NCBI GenBank assembly: GCA_018304425.1
Contig: JAGVWE010000001.1
Coordinates: 1 to 11,565, forward strand
Length of the DNA: 11,565 bases
DNA from: Candidatus Iainarchaeum sp.
GTDB lineage: Archaea; Iainarchaeota; Iainarchaeia; Iainarchaeales; UBA10219
Direction of reading: 5' to 3'
Every line of letters starts with the position of its first letter. The first letter of the stretch is position 1. Of the stretch, positions 1 to 6,210 are shown in pieces. A program made the position numbers and the translations under genes. The notes beneath the pieces were generated by a model that did not search any database, was not told where the DNA came from, and worked only from the letters and a program-made list of their open reading frames with translations.

Positions 1-684
1 GCGGACAGGCTGCAGGTCGCGGCTCCATCGACGGGCCTGGCCATCCTGCCGACACAGGCACCGGAGCCAAGCGGCAACCAGCCCGAAGCGGCGCCGCCAG
101 CGGCTGCCCCCACCGGCCCGGAAATGAAGGGCTTGTTAAAGGACCCGGCCGGCAAAATGGGCCAGGACAACGCACCAGTAGTCTTCGTCGAGTACTCGGA
201 CTTCCAGTGCCCGTTCTGCGGGAGATGGTACAAGGACTCGGCAGCCCAGCTGAAAAGGGATTACGTTGACACCGGGAAAGTGCTGTTCCTGTACAAGGAC
301 TTTCCCCTGAGCTTCCACCCCAACGCCGGCCCAGCCGCCAACGCGGCGAGGTGCGCGGCCGAGCAAGGCAAGTTCTGGGAATTCCACGACAAGGTCTTTG
401 AAAACCAGGAAGCCCTGTCGGCCGACAACTACAAGAAGTGGGCCAAGGAACTGAAGCTCAACGCGGGCCAGTTCGACTCCTGCTTTGCTGGCAGCAAGTA
501 CAACAACCTCGTGCAGGCCAACTTCAGCGAGGGCTCGCGGTACGGCGTTTCCGGGACCCCGAGCTTCCTCGTGGGCAAGGCCGGCGGAAAAGCACAGCTC
601 GGGCCGCAAGGCTCCTATCCTTCCATCGTGGGCGCCATGCCGTACAGCGAGTTCAAGGACGCCATCGATGCGTTGCTGAAATAA
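1..684 (+). CDS. DsbA-like extracytoplasmic thiol oxidoreductase, 5' partial
   Basis: The frame is open from base 1, so the true start lies upstream and 227 codons are visible. The first ~40 codons are a Pro/Ala-rich linker, probably joining an unseen membrane anchor or signal peptide to the catalytic domain. The domain has the redox motif DFQCPFCGRWY (Cys at window codons 70 and 73) and a cis-proline loop GVSGTPSFLVG (Pro at codon 187). Two further cysteines (codons 118 and 161) could form a structural disulfide. This matches the thioredoxin_4/DsbA-like family, which makes or isomerises disulfides outside the membrane. An ATG at 124 lies in frame but is probably internal, because the linker reads through it. 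It converges on the CcdA gene 21 bases away, a plausible functional partner. Family is secure; oxidase versus isomerase direction is not. Confidence 0.9.
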   Translation, partial: ADRLQVAAPSTGLAILPTQAPEPSGNQPEAAPPAAAPTGPEMKGLLKDPAGKMGQDNAPVVFVEYSDFQCPFCGRWYKDSAAQLKRDYVDTGKVLFLYKDFPLSFHPNAGPAANAARCAAEQGKFWEFHDKVFENQEALSADNYKKWAKELKLNAGQFDSCFAGSKYNNLVQANFSEGSRYGVSGTPSFLVGKAGGKAQLGPQGSYPSIVGAMPYSEFKDAIDALLK

Positions 685-693
685 GCCTGGTTG

Positions 694-714
694 GGGCTCA
701 ACGCCCTATCTTTT
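694..714 (+). terminator. possible weak terminator after the DsbA-like gene
   Basis: GGGC (694-697) and GCCC (703-706) can form a four-base-pair stem with a five-base loop, followed by TATCTTTT. It lies in the short convergent gap and overlaps the 3' end of the opposite CcdA gene. The stem is short, so this is tentative. Confidence 0.3.
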
Positions 715-1569
715 CACCAGCCAGTCGTTCAGGTCAGCCCATAGCCGCATGTCCCAGGGAGTGAACTCCTGGATGGCCTCCATGAAGGGAGTCGTGCCCC
801 CATAGGAGGCGATGGTCCAGCCGATGGCCAACAGGAACAAGCCCGCGACCAGGTTGTAGGGGCTGAGGCTGAGTTGCCTGCCAAACAGGTTCAGGGAAAA
901 CGGGGTGTTGACGGCGGCCACCATTTTTTGGAATCCTTTCCGTTCCGCCACCAGCGAGGCAGCCACCAGGGGCAGGACGACGCCGGCCGAGAAGGCGAGG
1001 AGCAGCAGGGCGCCCCAGGCCGGGCTGGCCATGCCGCCGGCCGCGAGCAGGATGCCGGCCAAGACCGCACCCATGCAGGGCGTCCAGCCAATGCCGAAAA
1101 GGGCGCCCAAGAAGAACATCGAGGCCAGGCCGCCGCTTGCCTTGACGAAGTGCTGCTGGAGCGTGGGCAGGTTTTTTCCCGCCAGCAGCCAGAGGCCCGC
1201 GAATGCCAGCAGGACTCCCGATACCAGGGCGAAAGGCTGCCGGTAGGCATTGAAGAGGGTGCCGAGGCTGCCGGCGACGAAGCCGAACACCGTGAAAGTG
1301 GCCATGAGGCCCAGGCCGAATAGGAGGCTGGCCTGGAAGGCCTTCTTCCGGGTGAAGGCCACGGTGAAAAACAGGGGCAGCAGGACGAAGCCGCAGGGCG
1401 AGAGAAAAGAGATTAAGCCGCCAAGGAAGGCGCCCAACAGGGTGACGCTCTGCATGAGCTGCTGGTTGTATTCAACGATTCTTTGGAGGCCGATTGGGAG
1501 CTCCTGGGCGAGCACGGGAACCGCGAGGAAGGAGAGGAAAACCAGCCAGACAAGCAATCGGGGAGGCAT
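706..1569 (-). CDS. CcdA/DsbD-type transmembrane thiol-disulfide carrier
   Basis: This 287-residue membrane protein would pass electrons from cytoplasmic thioredoxin across the membrane to extracytoplasmic thiol proteins. The signature cysteines are both visible: SPCGF (Cys59) and TPCMG (Cys165), each at the start of a hydrophobic helix and each after a proline, as in the CcdA family. An N-terminal signal-like stretch (PPRLLVWLVFLSFLAVPVLA) is followed by about six further helices, more than a minimal CcdA. I start it at 1569 because the signal peptide begins there and the upstream gene stops 14 bases earlier. The longer frame to 1653 would add 28 unlikely residues and overlap that gene by about 70 bases. 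It is third in the leftward operon after the repressor and peptidase. Likely partners are the DsbA-like protein and the thioredoxin-repeat protein. Confidence 0.88.
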   Translation of the reverse strand: MPPRLLVWLVFLSFLAVPVLAQELPIGLQRIVEYNQQLMQSVTLLGAFLGGLISFLSPCGFVLLPLFFTVAFTRKKAFQASLLFGLGLMATFTVFGFVAGSLGTLFNAYRQPFALVSGVLLAFAGLWLLAGKNLPTLQQHFVKASGGLASMFFLGALFGIGWTPCMGAVLAGILLAAGGMASPAWGALLLLAFSAGVVLPLVAASLVAERKGFQKMVAAVNTPFSLNLFGRQLSLSPYNLVAGLFLLAIGWTIASYGGTTPFMEAIQEFTPWDMRLWADLNDWLVKR

Positions 1570-1582
1570 GGAAACGCCTGGC

Positions 1583-2359
1583 CTATGAGAACCCGCAACG
1601 GGTTTCCCGGTCAAAGGAGTGGAAGGCGTCAAACTTTTTCTTGGCCGAGGCAAGGTGCCGGCCCGTGCCCTGGACCTGGACGGCGAACCGGTCTGCCTTC
1701 AGTTCCTCGTTTTCGAGGTCGGCCCTGATTTCATTGAAGGAAAAGACCGGCACCAGCCGTTTCACGAGCAGCGAGGAGAACTTGAACAACTGGTTGGAGT
1801 TCTTCAGGTGGCTGAGCTCGTGCAAGAGCACCGCCTCGGCTTCCTTCTTCGTCAGGAGCTCCAGGAGGCCGACCGAGACGAAGATGGTGGGCTGGAGGCC
1901 GGCCGTGGAAAAGGCGACCGGTTTTTGGTCGTCGACGAGCAGCACCTTCGGCTGGCGCATCCCGAGCCGGGAGGAGTAAAGGGAAACCATTCCGGCGATT
2001 TCTCCGTCTCCCAGTTCCCGCGCCTTCAGCATCCGGCGGTAGAGGAGGGGCGAGACCAAGTAACCCAGGACGATGGAGCCAAGCAAGGCGATGGGCAGCG
2101 CCTTGAAAACGGTTTTGGCCTGGCATGCCAGCATGCCGGCGCAGGGCACCGAAAGCGTGAAATAGACGAGGGGAAAGAGCACCGAGAAGAAGGTGGTGTA
2201 AATCCAGGCAGTCTTCTTTCGAACACTCAAATCGCTTCGCTTCAACTGGAGCAGCGCCACCACGGCGAGGAACAGGGCGCCAAGCGTGACCATCAGGCCA
2301 TCCCGGCTCTGGAGGAAGCCCAGCAGGCAGGTTCCCACCATGCAACCCATGTCAAACAT
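1583..2359 (-). CDS. membrane zinc metallopeptidase (M48/M56-like), possible BlaR1-type signal protease
   Basis: A 258-residue membrane peptidase. HELSH at residues 180-184 supplies two zinc ligands and the catalytic Glu181. EELKAD (219-223) fits the downstream Glu ligand and the Asp of M48-type enzymes. Hydrophobic helices lie at about 21-39, 52-70 and 88-107, before the catalytic domain, and 'LLVKRLVPVFSF' follows HELSH. The ATG follows the repressor's TGA directly (TGAATG), with GGGAGG at 2374-2369 nine bases upstream. A BlaI-family repressor next to such a peptidase is the BlaR1/BlaI and MecR1/MecI arrangement, in which the peptidase transmits a surface signal that removes the repressor. 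No C-terminal penicillin-binding sensor domain is present. Cysteines at 6, 11, 73 and 79, near the membrane, could sense redox or metal; this is inference. A housekeeping HtpX-like role is the alternative. Confidence 0.85.
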   Translation of the reverse strand: MFDMGCMVGTCLLGFLQSRDGLMVTLGALFLAVVALLQLKRSDLSVRKKTAWIYTTFFSVLFPLVYFTLSVPCAGMLACQAKTVFKALPIALLGSIVLGYLVSPLLYRRMLKARELGDGEIAGMVSLYSSRLGMRQPKVLLVDDQKPVAFSTAGLQPTIFVSVGLLELLTKKEAEAVLLHELSHLKNSNQLFKFSSLLVKRLVPVFSFNEIRADLENEELKADRFAVQVQGTGRHLASAKKKFDAFHSFDRETRCGFS

Positions 2360-2722
2360 TCACGCATGCCTCCCGAAGCGTTCGTTGAAGTAAGTGGTGG
2401 CCGTTGACCCAAACCGCTGAATCAGCTTGTTGACCGCGCTCTCCAGCATGTGCTCCTTGAACTTGGAGGGGGAGCCTGAGGCGAAGTAAATGTAGCGGTA
2501 GCCACCCCGGCAGGACTCGACCTTCCGCTCAACCAGGCCCTTCGAGTACAGCCGGTCGAGGATGACCGCGACGCTCGTCAAGGCGACTTTCCGCTTCCGC
2601 TTGACGAGTTTATGGGCTTCCTTGGTGCGCATGCCGTTCCCCCTGACCAGTACGTCAAGAACCACGGCCTCCAGGGGGCTAAGCGCAGCTTTTAATTCTT
2701 GACGTATCTCAATTACCTTCAT
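2360..2722 (-). CDS. BlaI/MecI/CopY-family winged-helix repressor
   Basis: A 120-residue DNA-binding protein. Residues ~15-80 form the winged helix: LSPLEAVVLDVL, then a recognition region around VALTSVAVILDRLYSKGLVERK, then the wing CRGGYRYIY. These follow the BlaI/MecI/CopY pattern closely. The C-terminal ~40 residues should form the dimerisation helices. It lacks the CxC pairs of copper-binding CopY and has one cysteine, Cys71, at the wing. The ATG at 2722 is preferred over the adjacent TTG at 2725 because a TATA box lies about 28 bases upstream, implying a leaderless or near-leaderless transcript. TACA/TGTA half-sites, the motif this family recognises, lie just beyond that TATA box. It probably represses both its own leftward operon and the divergent ten-gene operon. 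Function in the family is well established; the inducer here is unknown. Confidence 0.88.
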   Translation of the reverse strand: MKVIEIRQELKAALSPLEAVVLDVLVRGNGMRTKEAHKLVKRKRKVALTSVAVILDRLYSKGLVERKVESCRGGYRYIYFASGSPSKFKEHMLESAVNKLIQRFGSTATTYFNERFGRHA

Positions 2723-2746
2723 CAATAAGGGGATGGGAAGTAAGGC

Positions 2747-2753
2747 TTAAAAA
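2747..2753 (-). promoter_or_regulatory. TATA box of the leftward repressor operon
   Basis: TTTTTAA on the minus strand is centred about 28 bases before the repressor's ATG. That spacing fits archaeal transcription starting at or next to the start codon. A very similar box precedes the multicopper oxidase gene at the same spacing. Confidence 0.6.
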
Positions 2754-2762
2754 CATAACCGA

Positions 2763-2770
2763 TTATACAA
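2763..2770 (+). promoter_or_regulatory. possible TATA box of the rightward ten-gene operon
   Basis: TTATACAA would place transcription start near 2793, giving a short leader before the GTG at 2806. Its last bases overlap the first TACA half-site, so repressor binding would block TBP/TFB. It matches the other TATA boxes here less well. Confidence 0.4.
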
Positions 2771-2796
2771 GTTGTAACATTTACAAGCATTTGTAA
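2766..2796. promoter_or_regulatory. probable operator: four alternating TACA/TGTA half-sites
   Basis: Half-sites occur at TACA 2766-2769, TGTA 2773-2776, TACA 2782-2785 and TGTA 2792-2795. They make three inverted repeats: TACAAGTTGTA (2766-2776), TTGTAACATTTACAA (2772-2786) and TTACAAGCATTTGTAA (2781-2796). BlaI, MecI and CopY are known to recognise TACA/TGTA dyads. The array lies between the divergent start codons and overlaps the presumed rightward promoter. Spacers here are 3, 5 and 6 bases between the tetramers, not the two of the classical cop box, so the exact dimer-binding unit is uncertain. Confidence 0.7.
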
Positions 2797-2805
2797 TGGT
2801 ATGGA

Positions 2806-3543
2806 GTGGGAAACTTGAAGGAATCAGCTGAGACCCGGTTCTTCCTGGGCACCAAAAAAGGCTTTTACGCCCTCGTCATCATCACGGCGTTCATGCTGTT
2901 GAACAACATCCTGGCCACCACCCTGTTCGCGCAAGCCATTCAGGCAACTGCGGCCGGGGCCGGCGCCGGGCCCGCGGTCGTCGACGTCGGCAGCGGCTTG
3001 AATTATGGCCCGAAGACCACGCTCAAGCCCATGCCGTTGGCGCAGGACGAGCAGCCCACCTTCCAGGGCTTCAGGACCAGGGTAAAAGCCCTGCCCACCA
3101 TCAGCGAACTCGCCATCGCCCCCTCCAGCAGTGATTTAGTCCAGGACCTGGTCAACAACATCATCCCCACCGGCGTACCATGGTATAGCGACGAAGCCGG
3201 GGGAGTCACTTTTGACGACCCCATTTACGCGCAGCAGACTTGGGGCCCCTACGAGGAAACCATCCAGTTGAGCGGCGAAGACGAACAACGGTGGAGCACC
3301 ATCGTGAACTCGTTCACCTGCGATTATTGTTGTGGTTCCCCGCAGCAGCCCACCATCATCACGCGGTGCGGCTGCGCGCATGCGAAGGCCGCGCGGGGCA
3401 TGGCCAAGTGGTTCATCCAGAATCATGGCGATGAATTCTCGGACGAGGAAATCTACGGCGAAATGGCGCGATGGTACGCCCTGTGGTATCCGGGGCCCAC
3501 CGTCAAGCGGCTCGCCGAAGAAATAACCGGAACGCTATCATGA
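2806..3543 (+). CDS. membrane-anchored protein with CxxCC...CGCAH cysteine cluster
   Basis: First gene of the rightward operon, 245 residues, no secure family name. Residues ~18-46 form one hydrophobic anchor, followed by an Ala/Gly-rich linker and a probably extracytoplasmic domain. The C-terminal part holds the striking cluster: Cys172, Cys175, Cys176, then Cys188, Cys190 and His192 (TCDYCCGSP and RCGCAHAKAARGM). A helical segment follows (KWFIQNHGDEFSDEEIYGEM), then WYALWYPG. The layout recalls PCYCGC-motif proteins, suggesting a soft-metal or redox site; this is a resemblance only. The start is unusual: GTG at 2806 is the most upstream option after a stop at 2794. A TTG at 2815 with GGAG eight bases upstream is an alternative. 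Downstream neighbours are all thiol- or metal-like envelope proteins. Confidence 0.8.
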   Translation: MGNLKESAETRFFLGTKKGFYALVIITAFMLLNNILATTLFAQAIQATAAGAGAGPAVVDVGSGLNYGPKTTLKPMPLAQDEQPTFQGFRTRVKALPTISELAIAPSSSDLVQDLVNNIIPTGVPWYSDEAGGVTFDDPIYAQQTWGPYEETIQLSGEDEQRWSTIVNSFTCDYCCGSPQQPTIITRCGCAHAKAARGMAKWFIQNHGDEFSDEEIYGEMARWYALWYPGPTVKRLAEEITGTLS

Positions 3544-3555
3544 TGATTAAACACA

Positions 3556-3561
3556 GGGAGG
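3556..3561 (+). promoter_or_regulatory. strong ribosome binding site fixing the start at 3570
   Basis: GGGAGG lies eight bases before ATG 3570. It argues against the in-frame ATGs at 3540 and 3543, which overlap the preceding stop codon and would add ten charged residues before the membrane segment. Confidence 0.7.
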
Positions 3562-3569
3562 CAAAAAAA

Positions 3570-3794
3570 ATGGACAAGACAATGATCCTCACCATTCTGG
3601 TGGGAGCCATGGTATTGGTTTCGGCCCTGCAAACCATTCAATTGTTTGGGCTGAGCAACGCGCTGTCCGGCGCACAGGTTGGCGGAGGCTCGCTGAGCGC
3701 GGCGAAAGCCCCGGCAACCACGGCCAAGGCGCCCGTTGCGGTCAGCGGGGGCACGAGCCTAAAGAACCTGCCCAGCATGGTTGGCGGGTGTTAG
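3570..3794 (+). CDS. 74-residue membrane-anchored peptide ending in MVGGC
   Basis: I do not recognise a named family. The product has three parts: a hydrophobic anchor at residues ~5-27, with MILTILVGAMVLVSALQTIQ at its core; a flexible Ala/Lys/Pro/Thr/Gly linker (~34-62); and a C-terminal end, SLKNLPSMVGGC, whose only cysteine is the very last residue. The tail would project outside the membrane. A lone terminal cysteine after Gly-Gly could be a metal ligand, a disulfide or persulfide acceptor, or a point of covalent attachment or cleavage; all of these are inference. It sits between the Cys-cluster protein and the triple-thioredoxin protein, so a substrate or partner role with them is attractive. 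The start is set by a strong ribosome site at 3556-3561. Its coding reality is supported by that site, the operon spacing and the membrane anchor. Confidence 0.78.
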   Translation: MDKTMILTILVGAMVLVSALQTIQLFGLSNALSGAQVGGGSLSAAKAPATTAKAPVAVSGGTSLKNLPSMVGGC

Positions 3795-3835
3795 GCCGGC
3801 AAGGAGCCAAGAGCCAGGGAAAGGATTGACAGGCA

Positions 3836-4987
3836 ATGACCAATGCAGGGAAACTCAAGCGGAACGCGTTGACGGTGTTGTTCGTGTTGCTGGTGGGGAT
3901 TAGCCTCCTCAACACCCTCCAATTGATGAACATCACGGGCAAGCTCACCGAAAAGGTGGTGGAAGCAAAAGAGCTGGCGCGGCCGGCCAAGATAGAGGTA
4001 ACCCTGCTTGTTTCAGGGGCTTGCAGCGCAAGTGACTGCTATGACATCGGCTTGTCCCTGGATGCCTTGAAGCAACAGAACGTGGAAGTCACGAAGGAAC
4101 AGACCCTCGCGCTGGAGTCAGCCGAAGGAAAGGCCCTGGCGGAAGCCAGTGGCGTCCAACGGCTGCCAGCCCTGGTCGTGTCCGTGGAACCGAAAAAGGC
4201 GGAACAACTGAAGAACTACTGGAAGCGCGTGAACGCCGTTGAACCCGCAGAAGGCAAGGCCGTTGTCCAGCCACCGGTGCCGCCCTACTTTGACCTCGCC
4301 CAGGGAAAAGTGGCGGGACTGGTAAAGCTCGTCTCGCTGACGGATGACGCCTGCACGCAATGCCTCAAATTGGATGACGTTGCCGCAATCCTCGAGGGAG
4401 CCGGGATAAAAATCGTGGACAAACAAGTGCAGGCCTATGATTCCCCCGAAGGAAAGGCATCCATTGAAGGGTTCGGCGTGACCCGGATTCCGGCCCTCCT
4501 CCTCTCCAAGGACGTAATGGTTTACGAGGGCATGGCCGAGCAGTTGAAGGCCCTGAACTCGGTTGAAAAAAACGGCTATTACGCCGTCCACTCCACTATT
4601 CCGCCTTACCGCGAGGTTGCCAGCAACCAGGTCAAGGGCCTGGTGGAAGTCATTTACCTGACGGACGAGTCCTGCAAGGAATGCTTTGACGTCCAGGTGA
4701 ACAAGCAAGTCCTCCAACGGTTTGGCTTGGTCTTTGCGAGCGAGAAGACCGTTGACATTGCGTCAAAGGAAGGCAAGGAACTCGTGAACCGCTACAACCT
4801 GACAAAGGTTCCGGCCTTTCTGATGTCCGGTGAGGCCAAGGAATACGCTTCCCTCAACAGCGTGTGGAAACAGGTGGGCACGGTCGAGGGCAGCGGCTGG
4901 TATGTTTTCAGGAAGCCCGAAGTGTTCGGTGCCTACAAGGACCTGGAGAAAAAATTGGTGGTCACGCCGCAGCAGGGCGGCCAGTAA
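3836..4987 (+). CDS. membrane-anchored triple thioredoxin-like repeat protein
   Basis: A 383-residue protein with an N-terminal anchor (~11-31) and three tandem thioredoxin-like units of about 107 residues. Each unit has a Cys pair and later a cis-proline loop. Unit 1 has Cys63 and Cys68 (CSASDC) with Pro111 in RLPALVVS. Unit 2 has CTQC (173-176) with Pro219 in RIPALLLS. Unit 3 has CKEC (280-283) with Pro326 in KVPAFLMS. Each unit also carries an EGK after the second strand, and units 2 and 3 are introduced by PPY...V.GLV. Unit 1 has four residues between its cysteines instead of two, so its redox chemistry may differ. It is probably extracytoplasmic and may exchange disulfides with its neighbours or be recharged by the CcdA protein. 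The ribosome site is weak (AGGAT at 3822-3826). Fold is inferred from motifs. Confidence 0.85.
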   Translation: MTNAGKLKRNALTVLFVLLVGISLLNTLQLMNITGKLTEKVVEAKELARPAKIEVTLLVSGACSASDCYDIGLSLDALKQQNVEVTKEQTLALESAEGKALAEASGVQRLPALVVSVEPKKAEQLKNYWKRVNAVEPAEGKAVVQPPVPPYFDLAQGKVAGLVKLVSLTDDACTQCLKLDDVAAILEGAGIKIVDKQVQAYDSPEGKASIEGFGVTRIPALLLSKDVMVYEGMAEQLKALNSVEKNGYYAVHSTIPPYREVASNQVKGLVEVIYLTDESCKECFDVQVNKQVLQRFGLVFASEKTVDIASKEGKELVNRYNLTKVPAFLMSGEAKEYASLNSVWKQVGTVEGSGWYVFRKPEVFGAYKDLEKKLVVTPQQGGQ

Positions 4988-5010
4988 GAGTCCAGCCACT
5001 GCCATTGTTT

Positions 5011-5016
5011 GGGGAG
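5011..5016 (+). promoter_or_regulatory. ribosome binding site fixing the start at 5021
   Basis: GGGGAG ends four bases before ATG 5021. The in-frame TTG at 5009 would put the start upstream of this site and is unlikely. Confidence 0.6.
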
Positions 5017-5020
5017 CGAA

Positions 5021-5794
5021 ATGAGCGAAAAAGAAGGATGGGTGCTCTACGGCTTCGTGGTTTTCGCGGTCGTGGCGCTGGGAATCGGCTTGCTGGCTTT
5101 GGCCAACATCCTGGGTCTGAACCAAGCGAGCCCGGACGATGAAAGTCAAGCCACGCAGGAGCGGGACGAGGCCATGGGCCGGTTGACCATGACGTCCTTT
5201 GACCGGGATATGGCCCTGAAACTCATGGACAAGGACTCCGATGGCAAATGCGATGCCTGCGGCATGCCGGTCGAGATGTGCATCGAGTCCGGCCAGCTGG
5301 AATGCAACATGGGACCGGATGGCGCGTCCAAGATGGGGTTGCTGAACTCCCAGCACGTCCACGCGGACTGGAAGGTTTACGTCAACGGAAAGGCGCTCGA
5401 CTTGTCGGACAAAACCCATGGAGGACGCATGCAGGCCGGGCTTCCCGTGAGCAGTTTCATGCACGTCGACGAAGGCGCGCCAGCGCCTGAACTGCCGGGC
5501 GACGTCCTGCACATGCACGCCAAGAACGTGCCCCTCTGGCTGTGGTTCGAAAGCCTGGGCATGGAGTTCTCCAGGGACTGCCTGGAACTGAGCGCAACCC
5601 CCAAGTTGGGGGCAGGCGAAAAATACTGCAACGGCAACGGAAAGACCCTGAAGTTCTACGTGAACGGCCAGCCCAACGATGGATTCGAGAAATACGTGTT
5701 CAGGGACGGGGACAAGCTGCTGATTTCCTACGGGGATGAAACGGACTTGTCAGCGCAACTGGGTTCCATTACTAGCTTCGGTGGACGCCATTGA
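5021..5794 (+). CDS. membrane-anchored protein with Ca-loop-like CxxCGM motif and His-x-His domain
   Basis: A 257-residue protein with one anchor (~7-33). Residues 70-82 read DKDSDGKCDACGM, which combines an EF-hand-like Asp/Gly loop with a CxxC and is followed by Cys87 and Cys95. The rest is a His-rich domain: HVH (112-114), His133, MHVD (His148), HMH (164-166), with Cys187 and Cys203. It ends in a VNG...DGDKLLISYGDE strand region (~213-240). The same plan recurs in the product at 7595-8173: an initial HxH, a central His strand, a G-M/V-x-F helix end, then VNG-P...EKYV..DGDK. The two are therefore paralogues. Paired histidines and cysteines outside the membrane suggest soft-metal binding, possibly copper; this is inference. 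I know of similar unnamed proteins in small-genome archaea but cannot name a characterised member. Confidence 0.82.
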   Translation: MSEKEGWVLYGFVVFAVVALGIGLLALANILGLNQASPDDESQATQERDEAMGRLTMTSFDRDMALKLMDKDSDGKCDACGMPVEMCIESGQLECNMGPDGASKMGLLNSQHVHADWKVYVNGKALDLSDKTHGGRMQAGLPVSSFMHVDEGAPAPELPGDVLHMHAKNVPLWLWFESLGMEFSRDCLELSATPKLGAGEKYCNGNGKTLKFYVNGQPNDGFEKYVFRDGDKLLISYGDETDLSAQLGSITSFGGRH

Positions 5795-5802
5795 GGGAAC
5801 GC

Positions 5803-6210
5803 ATGGACGCAAAAACGAGGATTGAAAGCTTTGTCAGCTCCGCTTCGGGGGCATTGGCAACCATTGGCTCGAGCTGGCAGGTCTGCCACAACATCTGCCT
5901 GGCGGCATTGGCCTTGCTGGCCTCCATCGGCATTGTCATAACCGGGATGCCGCTGCTTTTCCTGTTCGAATACAACCTTTATTTCTGGGGGGCCGCCGTG
6001 CTGTTGCTGGCGCTGACGCTCACCATGTTTCTCAGGAACCCGGCCTGTGGCTCGAAAAACGTCTTGGCGTTCAACGTGGGTGTGGTCATCGCCGGAACTC
6101 CTGGCCAATTCCTCGGAGGCTTTCAGCCCCTGTTCTGGGGGGTTGGAGGCGTTATTGCGTTGACGGGAATCGTGGGCTGGTGGCTGAAGCGGAAAAAGGG
6201 AGAAAAATGA
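5803..6210 (+). CDS. four-helix membrane protein with CHNIC motif
   Basis: A 135-residue, almost wholly hydrophobic protein with helices at about 30-47, 50-57/59-77, 87-104 and 108-127. Cysteines 28 and 32 (VCHNIC) lie just before or at the first helix, and Cys82 (NPACGSK) is in the middle loop. The tail is short and basic (KRKKGEK). Small size, four helices and paired Cys near the first helix are reminiscent of Mer-type transport proteins or small thiol carriers. There is no convincing motif match, so I leave the function open. The ATG at 5803 is chosen over a TTG at 5791 because GAGGGA lies at 5793-5798. It begins eight bases after the previous stop, and its own stop overlaps the next ATG, consistent with translational coupling. 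Confidence 0.78.
   Translation: MDAKTRIESFVSSASGALATIGSSWQVCHNICLAALALLASIGIVITGMPLLFLFEYNLYFWGAAVLLLALTLTMFLRNPACGSKNVLAFNVGVVIAGTPGQFLGGFQPLFWGVGGVIALTGIVGWWLKRKKGEK

Noticed and set aside
706-1653. Starting the CcdA-type gene at 1653
   Set aside because: It would overlap the upstream gene by about 70 bases and put 28 polar residues before an obvious signal peptide.
1619-2407. A 262-codon open frame on the + strand opposite the metallopeptidase gene
   Set aside because: It is antisense to a gene with clear HELSH and BlaI-type neighbours, its composition is charged and low-complexity, and high GC content makes long antisense frames common here.
2360-2722. Calling the repressor CopY specifically
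   Set aside because: It has one cysteine and no C-terminal CxC pairs, which copper-responsive CopY uses; only the broader BlaI/MecI/CopY family is supported.
2801-2818. ATG at 2801 as start of the lead operon gene
   Set aside because: It is in another frame and meets a stop after five codons.
4763-5518. A 251-codon open frame on the - strand across the thioredoxin-repeat and His-x-His genes
   Set aside because: It spans two well-supported opposite-strand genes and their gap, and shows no domain or signal.
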